Notes: a model not told the origin generated them from the letters alone. Positions 1 to 9,340 are shown, counted from the stretch's first letter. The stretch is DNA of 64,000 bases from Sulfomarinibacter sp963733915 (GCA_963733915.1 CAVTEP010000008.1:124001-188000); one strand, 5' to 3'. A program made the numbers and translations.

Positions 1-520
1 CTCCAGCCCCGGCGACAGGGTGTACCGGATCCGGGTGGACCTGCCGGGCTTCCCCGACTACGACCTCAGGTATCGGAGGTGGGCGGTCGAGAAATCGCCC
101 GATACGCGGGTGCGGGAGCTGGTCGCGAACTCCCTGCTGCGAGGCGTCGAAAGCAACCCGATGGAGCTGCGGCTCGATGCCGGCGAACCGACGCCGGCGC
201 CGGATCGACGCTGGGAGATTCCGGTCGGCGTGTCGATCCCCCTCGATCGCCTGGCGCTGGCCTTGGAGGCCGACGAGTACGTCGGCCGGGTGCAGCTGGT
301 CCTCGGCGCGCGCGACGCCCACGGCCACGAGTCGGTGCTCGAGCGCAGGGAGCACGTGGTCCGGGTTGCGGCCGCGCAGTTCGACCCCGCCGGAGCGCAG
401 CGCTACCGGATCGCGATCCCGGTCCTGGTCAGGGAGGAGCACCACACGCTCGCGGTGGGGGTGATGGACCTCACCACCCGGCAGAGCTCGTGCGCGGTGC
501 TCGAGGTGGCCGTGCCGTGA
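1..520 (+). CDS. VWFA-related protein, C-terminal part (5' end outside window)
   Basis: An open frame runs in from base 2 to a TGA at 518-520, about 172 residues. Its last ~110 residues resemble the C-terminal domain of the VWFA-related protein at 15102-16930: both carry an 'IPVSIxIP'-like strand, a stretch about effects on a property of the protein followed by an 'xxHxIAVGVxD' end. It is therefore probably the tail of another member of that acidobacterial secreted VWFA family. The part seen has no metal-binding motif; in family members that lies in the missing N-terminal half. Function is not known for this family; export and protein binding at the envelope are likely. The family assignment rests on similarity within the window only. 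Confidence 0.6.
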   Translation, partial: SSPGDRVYRIRVDLPGFPDYDLRYRRWAVEKSPDTRVRELVANSLLRGVESNPMELRLDAGEPTPAPDRRWEIPVGVSIPLDRLALALEADEYVGRVQLVLGARDAHGHESVLERREHVVRVAAAQFDPAGAQRYRIAIPVLVREEHHTLAVGVMDLTTRQSSCAVLEVAVP

Positions 521-971
521 CGATCACGCGTACGGGTTTTCAGACGGCGATCCGGAATTCCGGATAACGACACCCTCTGCCGGGGAGTCCTCGGCCAGCT
601 TTGCATAGTTGAGTGACTCAAAAACTGTTCAGGAAACACAACTTACGACGATCTGAACCCGATGCCCGAATTCGGGTGCTAGTTGGCATGGTTCTTGAGT
701 ACGACATGATCGAATGATAGAAATGCCCGCAAAGCTGCAGTTTGCTGTAGGATACCGCGCGATGAGCGCTGAATTCACCGCGGCCAGGGCCGCGGAGCTT
801 TCGGACGACGTTGATCCATCGACGTGCGTCACCCTTTGAAAATCGAAAGGAGGTCTGGACGAACATACAGGAGTCCTTGAGGCGTCGCACGCGCCGGCCA
901 GGCACTGGGGAAACAATGGTTGGACGGTGGTGCGACACGATTATTTGGAGGAGGATTGAAGGAGGTTCTAG
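521..971. other. 451-bp leader region upstream of the TonB receptor gene
   Basis: No gene is supported here. Two inverted repeats are visible: a perfect 12-bp palindrome CCCGAATTCGGG at 665-676, and CCGCGGCC-AG-GGCCGCGG at 778-795. A purine-rich ribosome binding site (AAGGAGG) lies at about 959-965 in front of the ATG at 972. The sequence TTGGCATGGTTCTTGA near 682 loosely resembles a sigma-54 -24/-12 element but has TTGA where TTGC is expected, so I do not call a promoter. The long leader and the two palindromes suggest regulation of the receptor gene. Confidence 0.45.
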
Positions 972-3900
972 ATGAGAACAGTGTTGAAAATCTCAGGCCT
1001 GTCGATTCTTGCCGCCATGCTGATTCTTGACCGCCCCGGCGGTCGTGGCGCAGGAGACGACGGGTAGTATCGAGGGCAGCGTTGCTGACCCGAACGGGAC
1101 CCCGATCGCGGGTGCGATCATCGAGGCCACCGGCCCGGTGGGCAAGATCGCGACGACGTCGGACTCCGCCGGCGCGTTCCGTTTCCCGAGGGTGACCCCG
1201 GGTTCCTACACCGTGGTGTCCAGCTTTACGGGCTACATCCAGGCCAAGACGGAAGACGTCCGGGTCACCCTCGGTAAGGCGATCACGGTCGACTTCACGA
1301 TGCAGCAGAGCTTCTCGGAGGAGATCACGGTCTACTCCGACACGGTGTCGATCGACTTCACCGAGAGCCAGACCGCGACCAGCATCCGCGAGTGGGAGAT
1401 CGACTACCTGCCGCGCGGCCGCGACTACACCGACGTCGTGACCTTTGCGTCCGGCGCCCAGCTCAACAACCAGGGCGGCGGCATCATGATCGACGGCGCC
1501 TCCGGTCTCGAGAACAAGTTCATCATCGACGGCATCGACACCACCGACCCGCAGGATCGGATACTCCAAGTTCCCGATGCGCGCCGAGTTCATGGAAGAG
1601 GTACAGGTCAAGTCGGCCGGCTATGCGGCCGAGTACGGCGGCGCGATGGGCGGCGTGATCAACGCCGTCACCCGCTCGGGCAGCAACGATTGGCACGGCT
1701 CGGTCTTCGTCGACTACGAGAACATCGACTGGAACGGCGCGCGCGGCCCGAGCTCGAGTACTCGCTCACTGATCCGGACCAGCGCCGAGCTCAGGACCTA
1801 CCAGAAGGACGACGAGACTCGTTGGGACCCGGGCTTCTCGCTCGGCGGCCCGATCCTGCGCGACCATCTGTGGTTCTTCGCCTCCTACCAGCCGGGCCTC
1901 CGCACCACGGATCGCTACGTCGCTTGGCAGAGCTATCCCGCCCAGACGTACACCTCGGACTTCCAGGTCGACTACGCGACCCTCAACCTGACGGCCAACA
2001 TCAGCTCCAAGCTGCTGCTCAAAGTCGGCGGCGTCATCTCCCCTTACACGACCAGACGGCCTGCTCCCCAACCCGGACGGTCTGGCCGACCTGCCGGACG
2101 AGAGCAACTACGCGCCGCTCGGCTCGAAGGGCGAGCGTGAGACCTACTCGGGCAGCCTCGACTGGATCATCAGCGACGCGTTTGTGGCCAGCGCCCGCGG
2201 CGGCTTCTATCACGTCAACATCGAGGACACCGGCATCCCGTTCTTCGACCTCATCCACAACTACTCGACCGGGAGCGTCGCGGGCTTTGTCGACCGGCAC
2301 CCCGAGATCCCGCCCGCCTTCCAGCAGGGTGCGGGCTGGCTCAGCGACAACCTCCAGACCGGCGTCCGCGCCTTCGACACCTACGAGCGGACCGCCTGCG
2401 GCGTCGACGGCACCTGGTACTTCAAGGGCGCCGGCGACCACTCGCTCAAGTTCGGCTACCAGAACGAGGAGATCTACCAACGACGTCCAGCAGGGCTACA
2501 ACGCCGACCGCATCCTCTACTACTGGGACCGCTCCTACACCACCACATCGAGCGAGAGCGTGACCGGGCCCTACGGCTACTTCCGGCTGCTCAACATCTC
2601 CGCGCTCGGTAACGTCAAGACCACCAACCAGGCGATTTTCCTCCAGGACTCGTGGACCGTGGTCCCGAACCTGACCCTCAACATCGGCGTCCGCGCCGAG
2701 GCCGAGGAGGTCCCGAACTACGGCGCCACCGGACCCCAACCGGCGATCGATTTCAGCTGGGGTGACAAGGTCGCCCCGCGTCTCGGTTTTGCCTGGGACA
2801 TCACCGGCGACACCAAGTGGAAGGTCTACGGCAGCGCCGGCATCTACTACGACGTGACCAAGTACGAGATGCCGCGCGGCTCCTTCGGCGGCAACAAGTG
2901 GGTCGACTACTTCTACACCTTTGACACCGCCAACCCGGGTCTCAACAACGCCGACATCCTGCCGCACCAACACCAACACCGTCTTCGAACGGCCGGTATG
3001 CCCGGCGGGCACCTTTATCGAGCCGGTCGACCGTCGCGCCAACGCGGCCGACCCCGCTGCTTGGGAGGATGCCGGCGTGCCGCTGATCGATCCCGACATC
3101 AAGCCGATGGAGAACTTCGAGTACCAGCTTGGTGTCGACCACCAGCTGACCTCGACCATCCAGCTCGGCGCGCGCGTCGTCCACAAGGAGATCAAGCGCG
3201 CGATCGAGGACATCGGCTTCCTGTTCCCCGGCATCGGCGAGGTCTACATCATCGGCAACCCGGGCGAGGGCCTCACCGAAGGTGACGGACGACGACGGTC
3301 TGTCCTTCCCGAAGCCGAAGCGTGACTACAACGCGCTCGAGCTGACCTTCGACAAGCGCTTCTCCGACAACTGGTCGTTGCGCGCCTACTACACCCTGAG
3401 CAAGCTCGAGGGCAACTACTCCGGTCTCGCCAACTCCGACGAGCAGAACACCGTCGGCAGCCCGCGGAACCTGGCGGGTACCTCTGCCCGTCGTTCTCCC
3501 AACGTCAGCCGGCTCTACGACTCGATCCGTTCGTTCTACGACGAGGACGGTGAGCACGTCTTCGGCGACCTGGCGACCGACCGCACCCACCAGCTCGGCT
3601 TCCAGTTCCTCTACAGCTTCCCCTTCGGCTTCAACATCGGTCTCGCCCAGTTCATCGGCAGCGGCACCCCGGTCTCGACGATCGGTGAAGTTCCGATCGG
3701 CAACCCGTTCTACCCCTACGGCCGCGGCGATCTCGGGAGAACCGCCTGGCTCACCCAGACCGATCTGTCGGTGAACTACACCTTCAACTTCAAGGGAAGC
3801 ATGGCGTTCACGGTCGGGGTCAGCGTCCTCAACCTGTGGGACCAGGACACCGCGACCAGGTCGTGGGACACGATCGCCCAGCAGGACGTCCCTGTGACGG

Positions 3901-4040
3901 ACGAGGACATCGCGTCCGGCTTCGACTATGCGGCGCTGCTCGCGAGCCTCGGCCCGACGGCCCTCGATCCACGCTTCGGCTTCGACGACACCTACCAGCC
4001 GCCGCGCGAGCTCCGCTTGAACCTCAAGTTCGAGTTCTGA
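972..4040 (+). pseudogene. TonB-dependent receptor with carboxypeptidase-regulatory-like domain, six frameshifts
   Basis: This is an outer-membrane receptor of the type Acidobacteriota use for glycan or peptide uptake. The start is ATG 972, with AAGGAGG just upstream and a signal peptide (MRTVLKISGLSILAAMLI, then LTAPAVVAQ after the first shift). Next come a carboxypeptidase-regulatory-like beta-sandwich (about residues 30-110), a plug domain (motif GYAAEYGGAMGGVINAVTRS), a long beta-barrel rich in Tyr, Trp and Asp, and a terminal aromatic end (LKFEF). The joined protein would be about 1,020 residues, the normal size. The reading frame moves by +1 six times, near 1025, 1558, 2053, 2475, 2961 and 3285, and the family sequence continues cleanly across each site. 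All six are best explained by one extra base. It is either a true pseudogene or an intact gene with uncorrected insertion errors; I favour the second. A terminator follows at 4070. Confidence 0.85.
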
Positions 4041-4069
4041 TTTTTAATCTGCGCCGTCAGGCGCTTTCA

Positions 4070-4098
4070 GGGGCTGCCATCCGGCAGCCCCTTTTTTT
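4070..4098 (+). terminator. Rho-independent terminator of the TonB receptor gene
   Basis: A perfect 9-bp stem, GGGGCTGCC / GGCAGCCCC with loop ATCC, is followed directly by seven T residues. It lies 30 bp after the stop codon at 4040. A second small hairpin (GCGCC-GTCA-GGCGC) precedes it at about 4051-4064. It also separates the receptor gene from the converging sulfatase-like gene that ends at 4128. Confidence 0.93.
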
Positions 4099-4127
4099 GG
4101 GTTCTTTACCGAGTTGGTTCTGTCCGG

Positions 4128-5759
4128 TCACCCGGGCTGTTGCGGACCCATCGTCTGCGCTTTTTCGAAGAACGGGACGGCTTCCTGCTGCCTTCCGGAG
4201 GCAAGCAGGACCCGCCCCATCATCAAATAGCCGAGGTAAAAATCCGGGCGCATTTCGATCATGTCCTCACAGGCGGTCAACGCCCGGGTCAGGTTTTCTG
4301 GAAAAACGTGCGACATCGCGTCAAGGGTTCTATTGTGGTACTCGATCAGATCCTTCGGGTCGATCGCCTCCCGGTCGAGATCGAGGCCGTCATCAGTCTT
4401 GTCTGTCATGACGTAGCCGAGGCTCTCGAGGAGTCTGACGGTATAGCCGTCAACAGAGATTCTCTGCTGTTGCGCATCGGAGGTCTGAACGTCACCGAGA
4501 ATCTCCTGCAGCTTCTCTCGCATCTCGTGTGCGCGCTGTGATTCGATACTGATCAGATCCGTCCTCTCGTAAACATCTCGCGAGAGGTCGTACAGCTCTG
4601 GCCGGGTCGTTTGAATGTACTGGAAATCGTCGACGATCAGCCCCAGCAACGAATTTCCGCCGTATTTTCTCGGTTCCAGGCTCATACTGAACAGACCTCT
4701 CCCCGGATAGAGACGGTTTTTCCCTTCAAAGTATCCAGCCAGATCTCGACCCTGGATCTTTTCCACGAAACGAATGCCGAGTAGCGAAAGGATAGTCGGA
4801 TGGATATCAACGATTCCGACGGTATCGCTGACTCTCAATGGGGTTTTCGCCCCCGGAACTTTGAAGATCAGGGGAACTTTCATGGTCGATGTGTAGATGA
4901 AGAACCCATGTGTGTCTTCGCCGTGCTCCCACTGGCTTTCTCCGTGATCGGCCGTGACACAGATGAGGCTGTTGTCGTACAGACCGAGATCCTTGAGTCT
5001 CTGAATGAACTTTCCGATACAAAAATCGGTGAAGGCGATTTCTGCCACGTAATCCTGAACGAAATTCGGGTATTCGTGATAGAGCCTCTTGATCTCCGAT
5101 GCAAAAGGCTCCGGGGCGTCATATGGATCATGAGGATCGAATAGATGCAAAAAAATGAAGTTCTTCTCCTGATTGTGTTGCTCGAGCCATTCGATCGCCC
5201 GAGCGACTGTAACGTCACCGCGCCGTTCGCCAATCAAGGCAGACTCGCCAATATCGTCGTCGTAGGTGCCGAAACCTTGATCGAGACCGAACTTCGAGTC
5301 CAAGACGAGGGCGCTCACGAAGGCGGCGGTATTGAAACCGTTGTCTTTGAGGACTTCTGCGAGCGTGACGTGTTTCTCGGCCAGCGAATACCTACCGTTG
5401 TCGAAGATCCCGTGTGCCGGAGGGATCTTTCCGGTAAGCAGGCTTGCATGCGAAGGCAACGTGACCGGCATCGGAGCAAACGCATTTTCAAAGACCACAT
5501 TCTCGCGACCGAGAGCGCCGATGTTCGGCGAGGTTATCTCGGGTGCGTCGTACGAGCTGATGGCGTCCCAGCGTGTCGTATCCATGCTGATCAGAATGAC
5601 ATTGCGGATTTCAGGTCGCTGAGTCCGTGAAATGTCGGACACTCGCTCACGGTCCCTCCGGTCAGGACTCTCAGGCGTCCGCACCTTATGCAGGTAGCCG
5701 ACCAAACCGGCTGCGACAACCGCACCCAACGTGATTGCGCACAGGGTTTTGAGTTTCAT
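4128..5759 (-). CDS. Exported sulfatase-fold hydrolase (alkaline phosphatase superfamily) with C-terminal TPR-like region
   Basis: 543 residues. The N-terminus has a hydrophobic signal or anchor segment (residues 5-22). The sulfatase core follows: D60-T61 in ISMDTT bind metal, LFDPHDPYD (about 207-214) and TADHGE (269-274) complete the metal site. The nucleophile position in the sequence PVTLPSHASLLTG is T100, not the Cys or Ser that is converted to formylglycine in classic sulfatases (C/S-x-P-x-R). The Arg of that motif is also absent (His104 instead). The enzyme may therefore be a phosphodiesterase or phosphoesterase-like relative rather than a true sulfatase. The last ~70 residues look like TPR helices (YLGYLMMGRVLLASGRQQEA). 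It stands alone on the minus strand and converges on the TonB gene. Fold assignment is firm; substrate is unknown. Confidence 0.85.
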   Translation of the reverse strand: MKLKTLCAITLGAVVAAGLVGYLHKVRTPESPDRRDRERVSDISRTQRPEIRNVILISMDTTRWDAISSYDAPEITSPNIGALGRENVVFENAFAPMPVTLPSHASLLTGKIPPAHGIFDNGRYSLAEKHVTLAEVLKDNGFNTAAFVSALVLDSKFGLDQGFGTYDDDIGESALIGERRGDVTVARAIEWLEQHNQEKNFIFLHLFDPHDPYDAPEPFASEIKRLYHEYPNFVQDYVAEIAFTDFCIGKFIQRLKDLGLYDNSLICVTADHGESQWEHGEDTHGFFIYTSTMKVPLIFKVPGAKTPLRVSDTVGIVDIHPTILSLLGIRFVEKIQGRDLAGYFEGKNRLYPGRGLFSMSLEPRKYGGNSLLGLIVDDFQYIQTTRPELYDLSRDVYERTDLISIESQRAHEMREKLQEILGDVQTSDAQQQRISVDGYTVRLLESLGYVMTDKTDDGLDLDREAIDPKDLIEYHNRTLDAMSHVFPENLTRALTACEDMIEMRPDFYLGYLMMGRVLLASGRQQEAVPFFEKAQTMGPQQPG

Positions 5760-5828
5760 GGCCTTCAGCTATCGTACTTCATCATTTCGAGTTTTTCGTG
5801 ATTCGATGAGACCCCATGATCACCACGG

Positions 5829-7838
5829 CTATGGATGAGAGGGCCGAGAAACCTGGGCGTCGCGGCGCGGCACCGTGGTCATGGCGTGGAGGTCGGCGGG
5901 CCAGGCCGACAACGGTTGGTGAAGGGCGAGCTCTGCGGGTGCCCCCTGGAAGGCCTCGACAATTGAGGACAGCAGCGCCCGTGCGCCGCCGTCGTTGCCC
6001 GCGTCGCGCTCGAAAAGCGCCAGGACGACGTTGATCTTCGGATTTTCCCGCCGCGAGCGGGGCAGCGAGCGGAGGTATTCCTGCGCCTGGGTTCGCCATC
6101 CGGCGAGGCGGAAGCTCTCGAGCATCAAGGCGTCGGACTCGCCGGTCGGCACCAGGCGGACCAGCTTTCGAGCGAGCTCGACGGCGCGCTCGGTCCCGTG
6201 GAGCTGCTGCGCGCGAATCACCTGGTCGCGCAAGGCGTCGTCGTAGACCGCCACGTAGTCGCTGTTATCGCCGGCCCACAGCGACCGGCCCAGAAATCCC
6301 AGCCGTGGCCGAGGTGCGAGCTTTTCGATCAGCGGCGACCGGAGCATCGCCGGCTCGGGAACGATCTCGGGGCGGACGGCCGCCCACGGCGGTGCCGCGA
6401 GGCGGGCGGCGAGCTCGGTCCCGGTCGAGAGGGTAGATGCAAAATACCAGGGGTAGACGAGAAACCCCGATGCCCGCGCCTGACGTTCGAGGATCTCGAA
6501 GGGAACCACGGTCGGCGCGCCGTCGGCGGTCTCCGAGCGAGCATAGAAGGGGAAATCGGCCACCTGCTTGGCGGCTGGGATCGCGGGCCAGCGGCAGTTC
6601 ATGAGGTAGGTTGCGACCGGCGTCGGGTGCTGGATGAGCGGCGCGATGTTGAGCAGCAGACAAATCCCGACAAATGCCCACCCGGCCCGCTGCGGCCATC
6701 TCGAGAGCCTGGCGGCGGCCAGCGGCGCCAACAGCGCGACCGACGGCACGATCAGACGCGGCCCCCACCCCTCCATCCCGTGCCAGCCCCAGTAGGGCGC
6801 GGCGACCGCGAACATCGCCGCCGTCGGCAACCACGCGGCCGCCGCCGCCAGACGGCGCGATTCCTCTCCATCACGCAGGGCGCGCCACGCCCACACCGCC
6901 GCCAGCACCGCGGCGGGGTAGAACAGCACGAGACCGCGGTTCGGGCCGGCGATCAGGCGCCAGAGGCCGTCGAAGAAGCCGTTTGTAAACCGGTCGTCGG
7001 GATAGCCACCGAAGAGGCGGCCGAAACGGGTCAGCTCGAAGCCAAGCCACACCGCGAGAACCGGCGCGGCGCCCAGCGCCGCGGCGATGATCTTCGGTCG
7101 CGCCCGCCGGAAGTCGCCGCCGCAAAGCAGCGGGAGAAGGGTCCACGGGGCGGCGACCACGAGGCTCGATTTGCTGAGCACCGCAAAACCCGCTGCGGCG
7201 CCGGCGCCCACCGCGAGGCGGGTCCCGATGGGGCCGCGGCGACCGGCGCTCGCGAGCGCGGCGGTGAACGCGAGCCCGAGTGCGGCCGCCTGGACCGGCT
7301 CCGAGAACTCCATCGCCGCATAGGCGCCGAGCGGCGACGCCAACGACGCCAGCAACACCGCCGGCGCCGCGGCGGCCGGTGGTGCACCCAGGAGGAGCAC
7401 GCAATGAGCGGCGGCCCAGGCGGTCAGAAGTACGCCGACCATCGGTACGAGGAGAAACAGGAACTGCGAGGAAGCCGGGCCCCGGAACGCCTCGATCTTC
7501 GGTGCGAGCCAGGCCGCTGGCAGCTGGAGAATGCTGAAGCCCATGCCGAAGCGGGAGACGGAATCACCGCCCGCACGCGGTATCGAAAAGTCGGTATCGC
7601 GCGCCTGTCCGATCTCGCCGGTCTCGGCGATGGCGACCGCGGTCCTGATCATCTGCCGGCCGTCGGCCACGGCGCCGACATGCCGGTCGTCGGCAAACGC
7701 TACCAGCACCAAGGCGACTGCCAGCAGGGCGAACCGCGCCGCACGAGGAAGGGCGGTGAGGTTGTTGGGGGCCTGGTGGATCTGCTCCGAGACCTGCTTT
7801 GCCCTGGGAGTGCGATGTGGTGATCGACGTCGTTTCAT
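5829..7838 (-). CDS. Polytopic membrane protein, GT-C glycosyltransferase-like, with C-terminal soluble tail
   Basis: 669 residues from the ATG at 7838; an in-frame ATG at 7862 lies inside a repeat copy (7856-7870) and is less likely. The N-terminus is basic (MKRRRSPHR). A first membrane helix is followed by an acidic loop (ADGRQMIRTAVAIAETG), then about ten more hydrophobic segments, then a ~200-residue soluble tail with helical pairs (ALFERDAGNDGGARALLSSI) like TPR. This layout, an acidic first loop plus many helices, fits polyprenyl-phosphate-sugar-dependent GT-C transferases, but I see no decisive motif. The divergent neighbour at 8118 is a GT2 enzyme of the kind that makes polyprenyl-phosphate sugars, which supports a donor/transferase pair. 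Reads intact. The GT-C call is inference. Confidence 0.6.
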   Translation of the reverse strand: MKRRRSPHRTPRAKQVSEQIHQAPNNLTALPRAARFALLAVALVLVAFADDRHVGAVADGRQMIRTAVAIAETGEIGQARDTDFSIPRAGGDSVSRFGMGFSILQLPAAWLAPKIEAFRGPASSQFLFLLVPMVGVLLTAWAAAHCVLLLGAPPAAAAPAVLLASLASPLGAYAAMEFSEPVQAAALGLAFTAALASAGRRGPIGTRLAVGAGAAAGFAVLSKSSLVVAAPWTLLPLLCGGDFRRARPKIIAAALGAAPVLAVWLGFELTRFGRLFGGYPDDRFTNGFFDGLWRLIAGPNRGLVLFYPAAVLAAVWAWRALRDGEESRRLAAAAAWLPTAAMFAVAAPYWGWHGMEGWGPRLIVPSVALLAPLAAARLSRWPQRAGWAFVGICLLLNIAPLIQHPTPVATYLMNCRWPAIPAAKQVADFPFYARSETADGAPTVVPFEILERQARASGFLVYPWYFASTLSTGTELAARLAAPPWAAVRPEIVPEPAMLRSPLIEKLAPRPRLGFLGRSLWAGDNSDYVAVYDDALRDQVIRAQQLHGTERAVELARKLVRLVPTGESDALMLESFRLAGWRTQAQEYLRSLPRSRRENPKINVVLALFERDAGNDGGARALLSSIVEAFQGAPAELALHQPLSAWPADLHAMTTVPRRDAQVSRPSHP

Positions 7839-7855
7839 GAACCCGACGATTTTAA

Positions 7856-7870
7856 CCCGCATATCTCACC
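7856..7870 (-). repeat. Solo copy of the GAGATATGCGGG interspersed repeat
   Basis: On the minus strand the sequence is GGTGAGATATGCGGG, identical over 15 bases to the arm of the 42-bp palindrome at 23678-23719. It lies at the 5' end of the membrane-protein gene and contains its alternative upstream ATG. The adjacent sequence GTCGCGTCGCGAGG resembles the GTCGCGAGGACGG next to the palindrome. Confidence 0.6.
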
Positions 7871-7963
7871 ACGTCGCGTCGCGAGGCCCTCGAGATGTTG
7901 TGTGATGTGGTATTCGCGATCTGAGGGCCGCGGGGTGGCACTCGAATGATATTCTCCGTGAAC

Positions 7964-7992
7964 CCTCTGTGTCTCCGTGCCTCTGTGGTTTC
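7964..7992. repeat. Short interspersed repeat, CTCTGTGTCTCCGTGCC type
   Basis: The stretch CTCTGTGTCTCCGTGCCTCTG followed by TGGTTTC resembles the right arm of the long inverted repeat at 40429-40518 (CGTGTCTTTGTGCCTTCG then TGGTT). It sits in the 279-bp gap between the divergent genes at 5829-7838 and 8118-8882. Confidence 0.4.
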
Positions 7993-8117
7993 AAATCGGC
8001 CGATTGATCGGGGATTGCTCATGGTGTGGCTTCGTGCGGGCCGTCGCAGACGCAGTATCTTGTGATTGGCGAATTGAACGATCGACGTTTATGATTTCGG
8101 TGGGTGAATAATCGATC

Positions 8118-8882
8118 ATGATCCACGACAAGAAGATCACCGTCGTCCTTCCGGCCTACAACGCCGAGCAAACCTTGCGCCGCACGATCGATGAAATTCC
8201 GCCCGGGCTGGTCGATGATCTGATCCTGGTCGACGACGGGAGCCTCGATCGTACCGTAGAGGTTTCCCGTGAGCTGGGTCTCCACACGGTCGTCCACGAC
8301 ACGAATCTGGGTTACGGCGCCAACCAGAAGACCTGCTATAGGGTTGCGCTCGAAAGGGGAGCGGAGGTCGCGATCATGCTCCACCCCGACTACCAGTACT
8401 CACCAAAACTTCTGGTCGCCCTCGCGTCGCTGGTCGCGATCGGCCAGTACGATCTCGTGCTCGGCTCACGTGTGCTTTCCGAGGGTGGGTTGCAGGGCGG
8501 AATGCCGTTTTACAAATACGTCGCCAACCGTCTTCTGACATTATTTCAAAACATCCTGCTCGCAAAAAAACTGTCCGAGTATCACACCGGATACCGTGCA
8601 TTTTCGCGTGAGGTCCTCGAGACCCTTCCGCTCGCCGAAAACTCCGACGATTTCGTCTTTGACAACCAGATGCTCGCCCAGGCCGCGTACTTCGGTTTTC
8701 GCATCGGCGAGGTCTCGTGTCCCGCCAACTACTTCGAGGAAGCGTCGTCTATCGGACTGGCGCGAAGCATCGTTTATGGTCTCGGGGTGGTCCGGACCTC
8801 GCTGCAATACCGCCTGAGCAAGTGGGGGTTGGTCGCGAGCCCAATTTTTTCAAGGGACGGGCGGCGGCTCATTGCCCGCTGA
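8118..8882 (+). CDS. Family 2 glycosyltransferase, dolichol/undecaprenyl-phosphate sugar synthase type
   Basis: 254 residues. The GT-A nucleotide-binding start is VVLPAYNAEQTL (residues 9-20), the LVDDGS motif sits at about 37-42, and HPDYQYSP around residue 92 occupies the DxD position. The GYGANQKTC and YHTGYRAF motifs are typical of DPM1/ArnC-like enzymes that move a sugar from NDP-sugar to a polyprenyl phosphate. There are no C-terminal membrane helices, so it belongs to the soluble or membrane-associated type. It is divergent from the GT-C-like gene at 5829-7838. A near-perfect hairpin follows at 8934-8958. Confidence 0.85.
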   Translation: MIHDKKITVVLPAYNAEQTLRRTIDEIPPGLVDDLILVDDGSLDRTVEVSRELGLHTVVHDTNLGYGANQKTCYRVALERGAEVAIMLHPDYQYSPKLLVALASLVAIGQYDLVLGSRVLSEGGLQGGMPFYKYVANRLLTLFQNILLAKKLSEYHTGYRAFSREVLETLPLAENSDDFVFDNQMLAQAAYFGFRIGEVSCPANYFEEASSIGLARSIVYGLGVVRTSLQYRLSKWGLVASPIFSRDGRRLIAR

Positions 8883-8933
8883 CGGTTTTGTGATCGTTCG
8901 TGCAAGCCAGGATCTTCTCATGATATCAAGAAA

Positions 8934-8958
8934 CCGGCCGGGCAACGCCCGACCGGTC
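8934..8958 (+). terminator. Candidate terminator hairpin after the GT2 gene
   Basis: The arms ACCGGCCGGGC and GCCCGACCGGT (one mismatch, 3-nt loop AAC) form a strong stem 51 bp after the GT2 stop. The tail is CATATCTTTG, without a real T run, so termination is plausible but not certain. Confidence 0.45.
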
Positions 8959-9071
8959 ATATCTTTGAAGGTGTCGTATCAGCGGTACGACGATCTGAAT
9001 CGTCTCCGGTCTTCAATCACCGAAGCTCTCGAAATCCACGACCCAGGCACCACTCATCGGACATCTTCGAG

Positions 9072-9100
9072 TCGAACGGTCGGACAACCCGACCGTTCGA
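9072..9100 (-). terminator. Strong hairpin after the histone-like gene
   Basis: A perfect 12-bp stem (TCGAACGGTCGG / CCGACCGTTCGA, 5-nt loop) lies 12 bp beyond the minus-strand stop codon at 9113. There is no T run on either side. It could be a rho-independent-like terminator or a 3'-end stabilising hairpin. Confidence 0.5.
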
Positions 9101-9112
9101 TAGTTCGGGACC

Positions 9113-9340
9113 CTACTTCTTCTTGGCGGCCGGCTTCTTCTTGGCGGCCGGCTTCTTCTTGGCGGCCGGCTTCTTCTTGGCGGCTGGTTTCTTCTTGGCG
9201 ACAGCCTTCTTGGCGGCCGGCTTCTTCTTGGCGGCCGGCTTCTTCTTGGCGGCCGGTTTCTTCTTGGCGGCCGGCTTCTTCTTGGCGACGGCCTTCTTCG
9301 CCGCCGGCTTTTTCTTCGCTGCTGCTTTCACTGCACTCAT
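9113..9340 (-). CDS. Lys/Ala/Pro-repeat histone H1-like DNA-binding protein
   Basis: 75 residues from ATG 9340, chosen because AAGGAGG lies 8 nt upstream; a longer open frame to 9418 has no such site. After MSAVKAA the protein consists of about a dozen copies of AAKKKP or AAKKAV, with no other composition. It has no globular domain. Such tails resemble the C-terminal domain of eukaryotic histone H1 and bacterial Hc1/HctB-like proteins, which bind and compact DNA through charge. The gene itself is an 18-bp tandem repeat, so copy number may vary between strains and the assembly may have miscounted it. Two TTGACA-like hexamers lie upstream on the same strand (around 9445 and 9464). Confidence 0.8.
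   Translation of the reverse strand: MSAVKAAAKKKPAAKKAVAKKKPAAKKKPAAKKKPAAKKKPAAKKAVAKKKPAAKKKPAAKKKPAAKKKPAAKKK

Noticed and set aside
682..698. Sigma-54 promoter upstream of the TonB gene
   Set aside because: The -12 element reads TTGA rather than TTGC, and no sigma-54 activator gene is present.
1017..1035. Programmed +1 frameshift as in prfB for the first TonB shift
   Set aside because: There is no in-frame stop at the slip site in the upstream frame and no CTTTGA-type sequence, and five other shifts in the same gene share no motif.
4128..5759. Radical SAM enzyme at 28401 as maturase for this sulfatase-like protein
   Set aside because: The Cys/Ser needed for formylglycine formation is absent (Thr100) and the two genes are 23 kb apart.
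6198..7823. 541-codon plus-strand frame opposite the GT-C-like gene
   Set aside because: Product is almost all Arg, Gly, His and Glu without hydrophobic core, typical of an antisense shadow. The minus-strand gene has coherent membrane helices.
9113..9340. Regular 18-bp repeats considered as a CRISPR array
   Set aside because: The repeats are directly adjacent without spacers and encode AAKKKP on the minus strand behind a good ribosome binding site.
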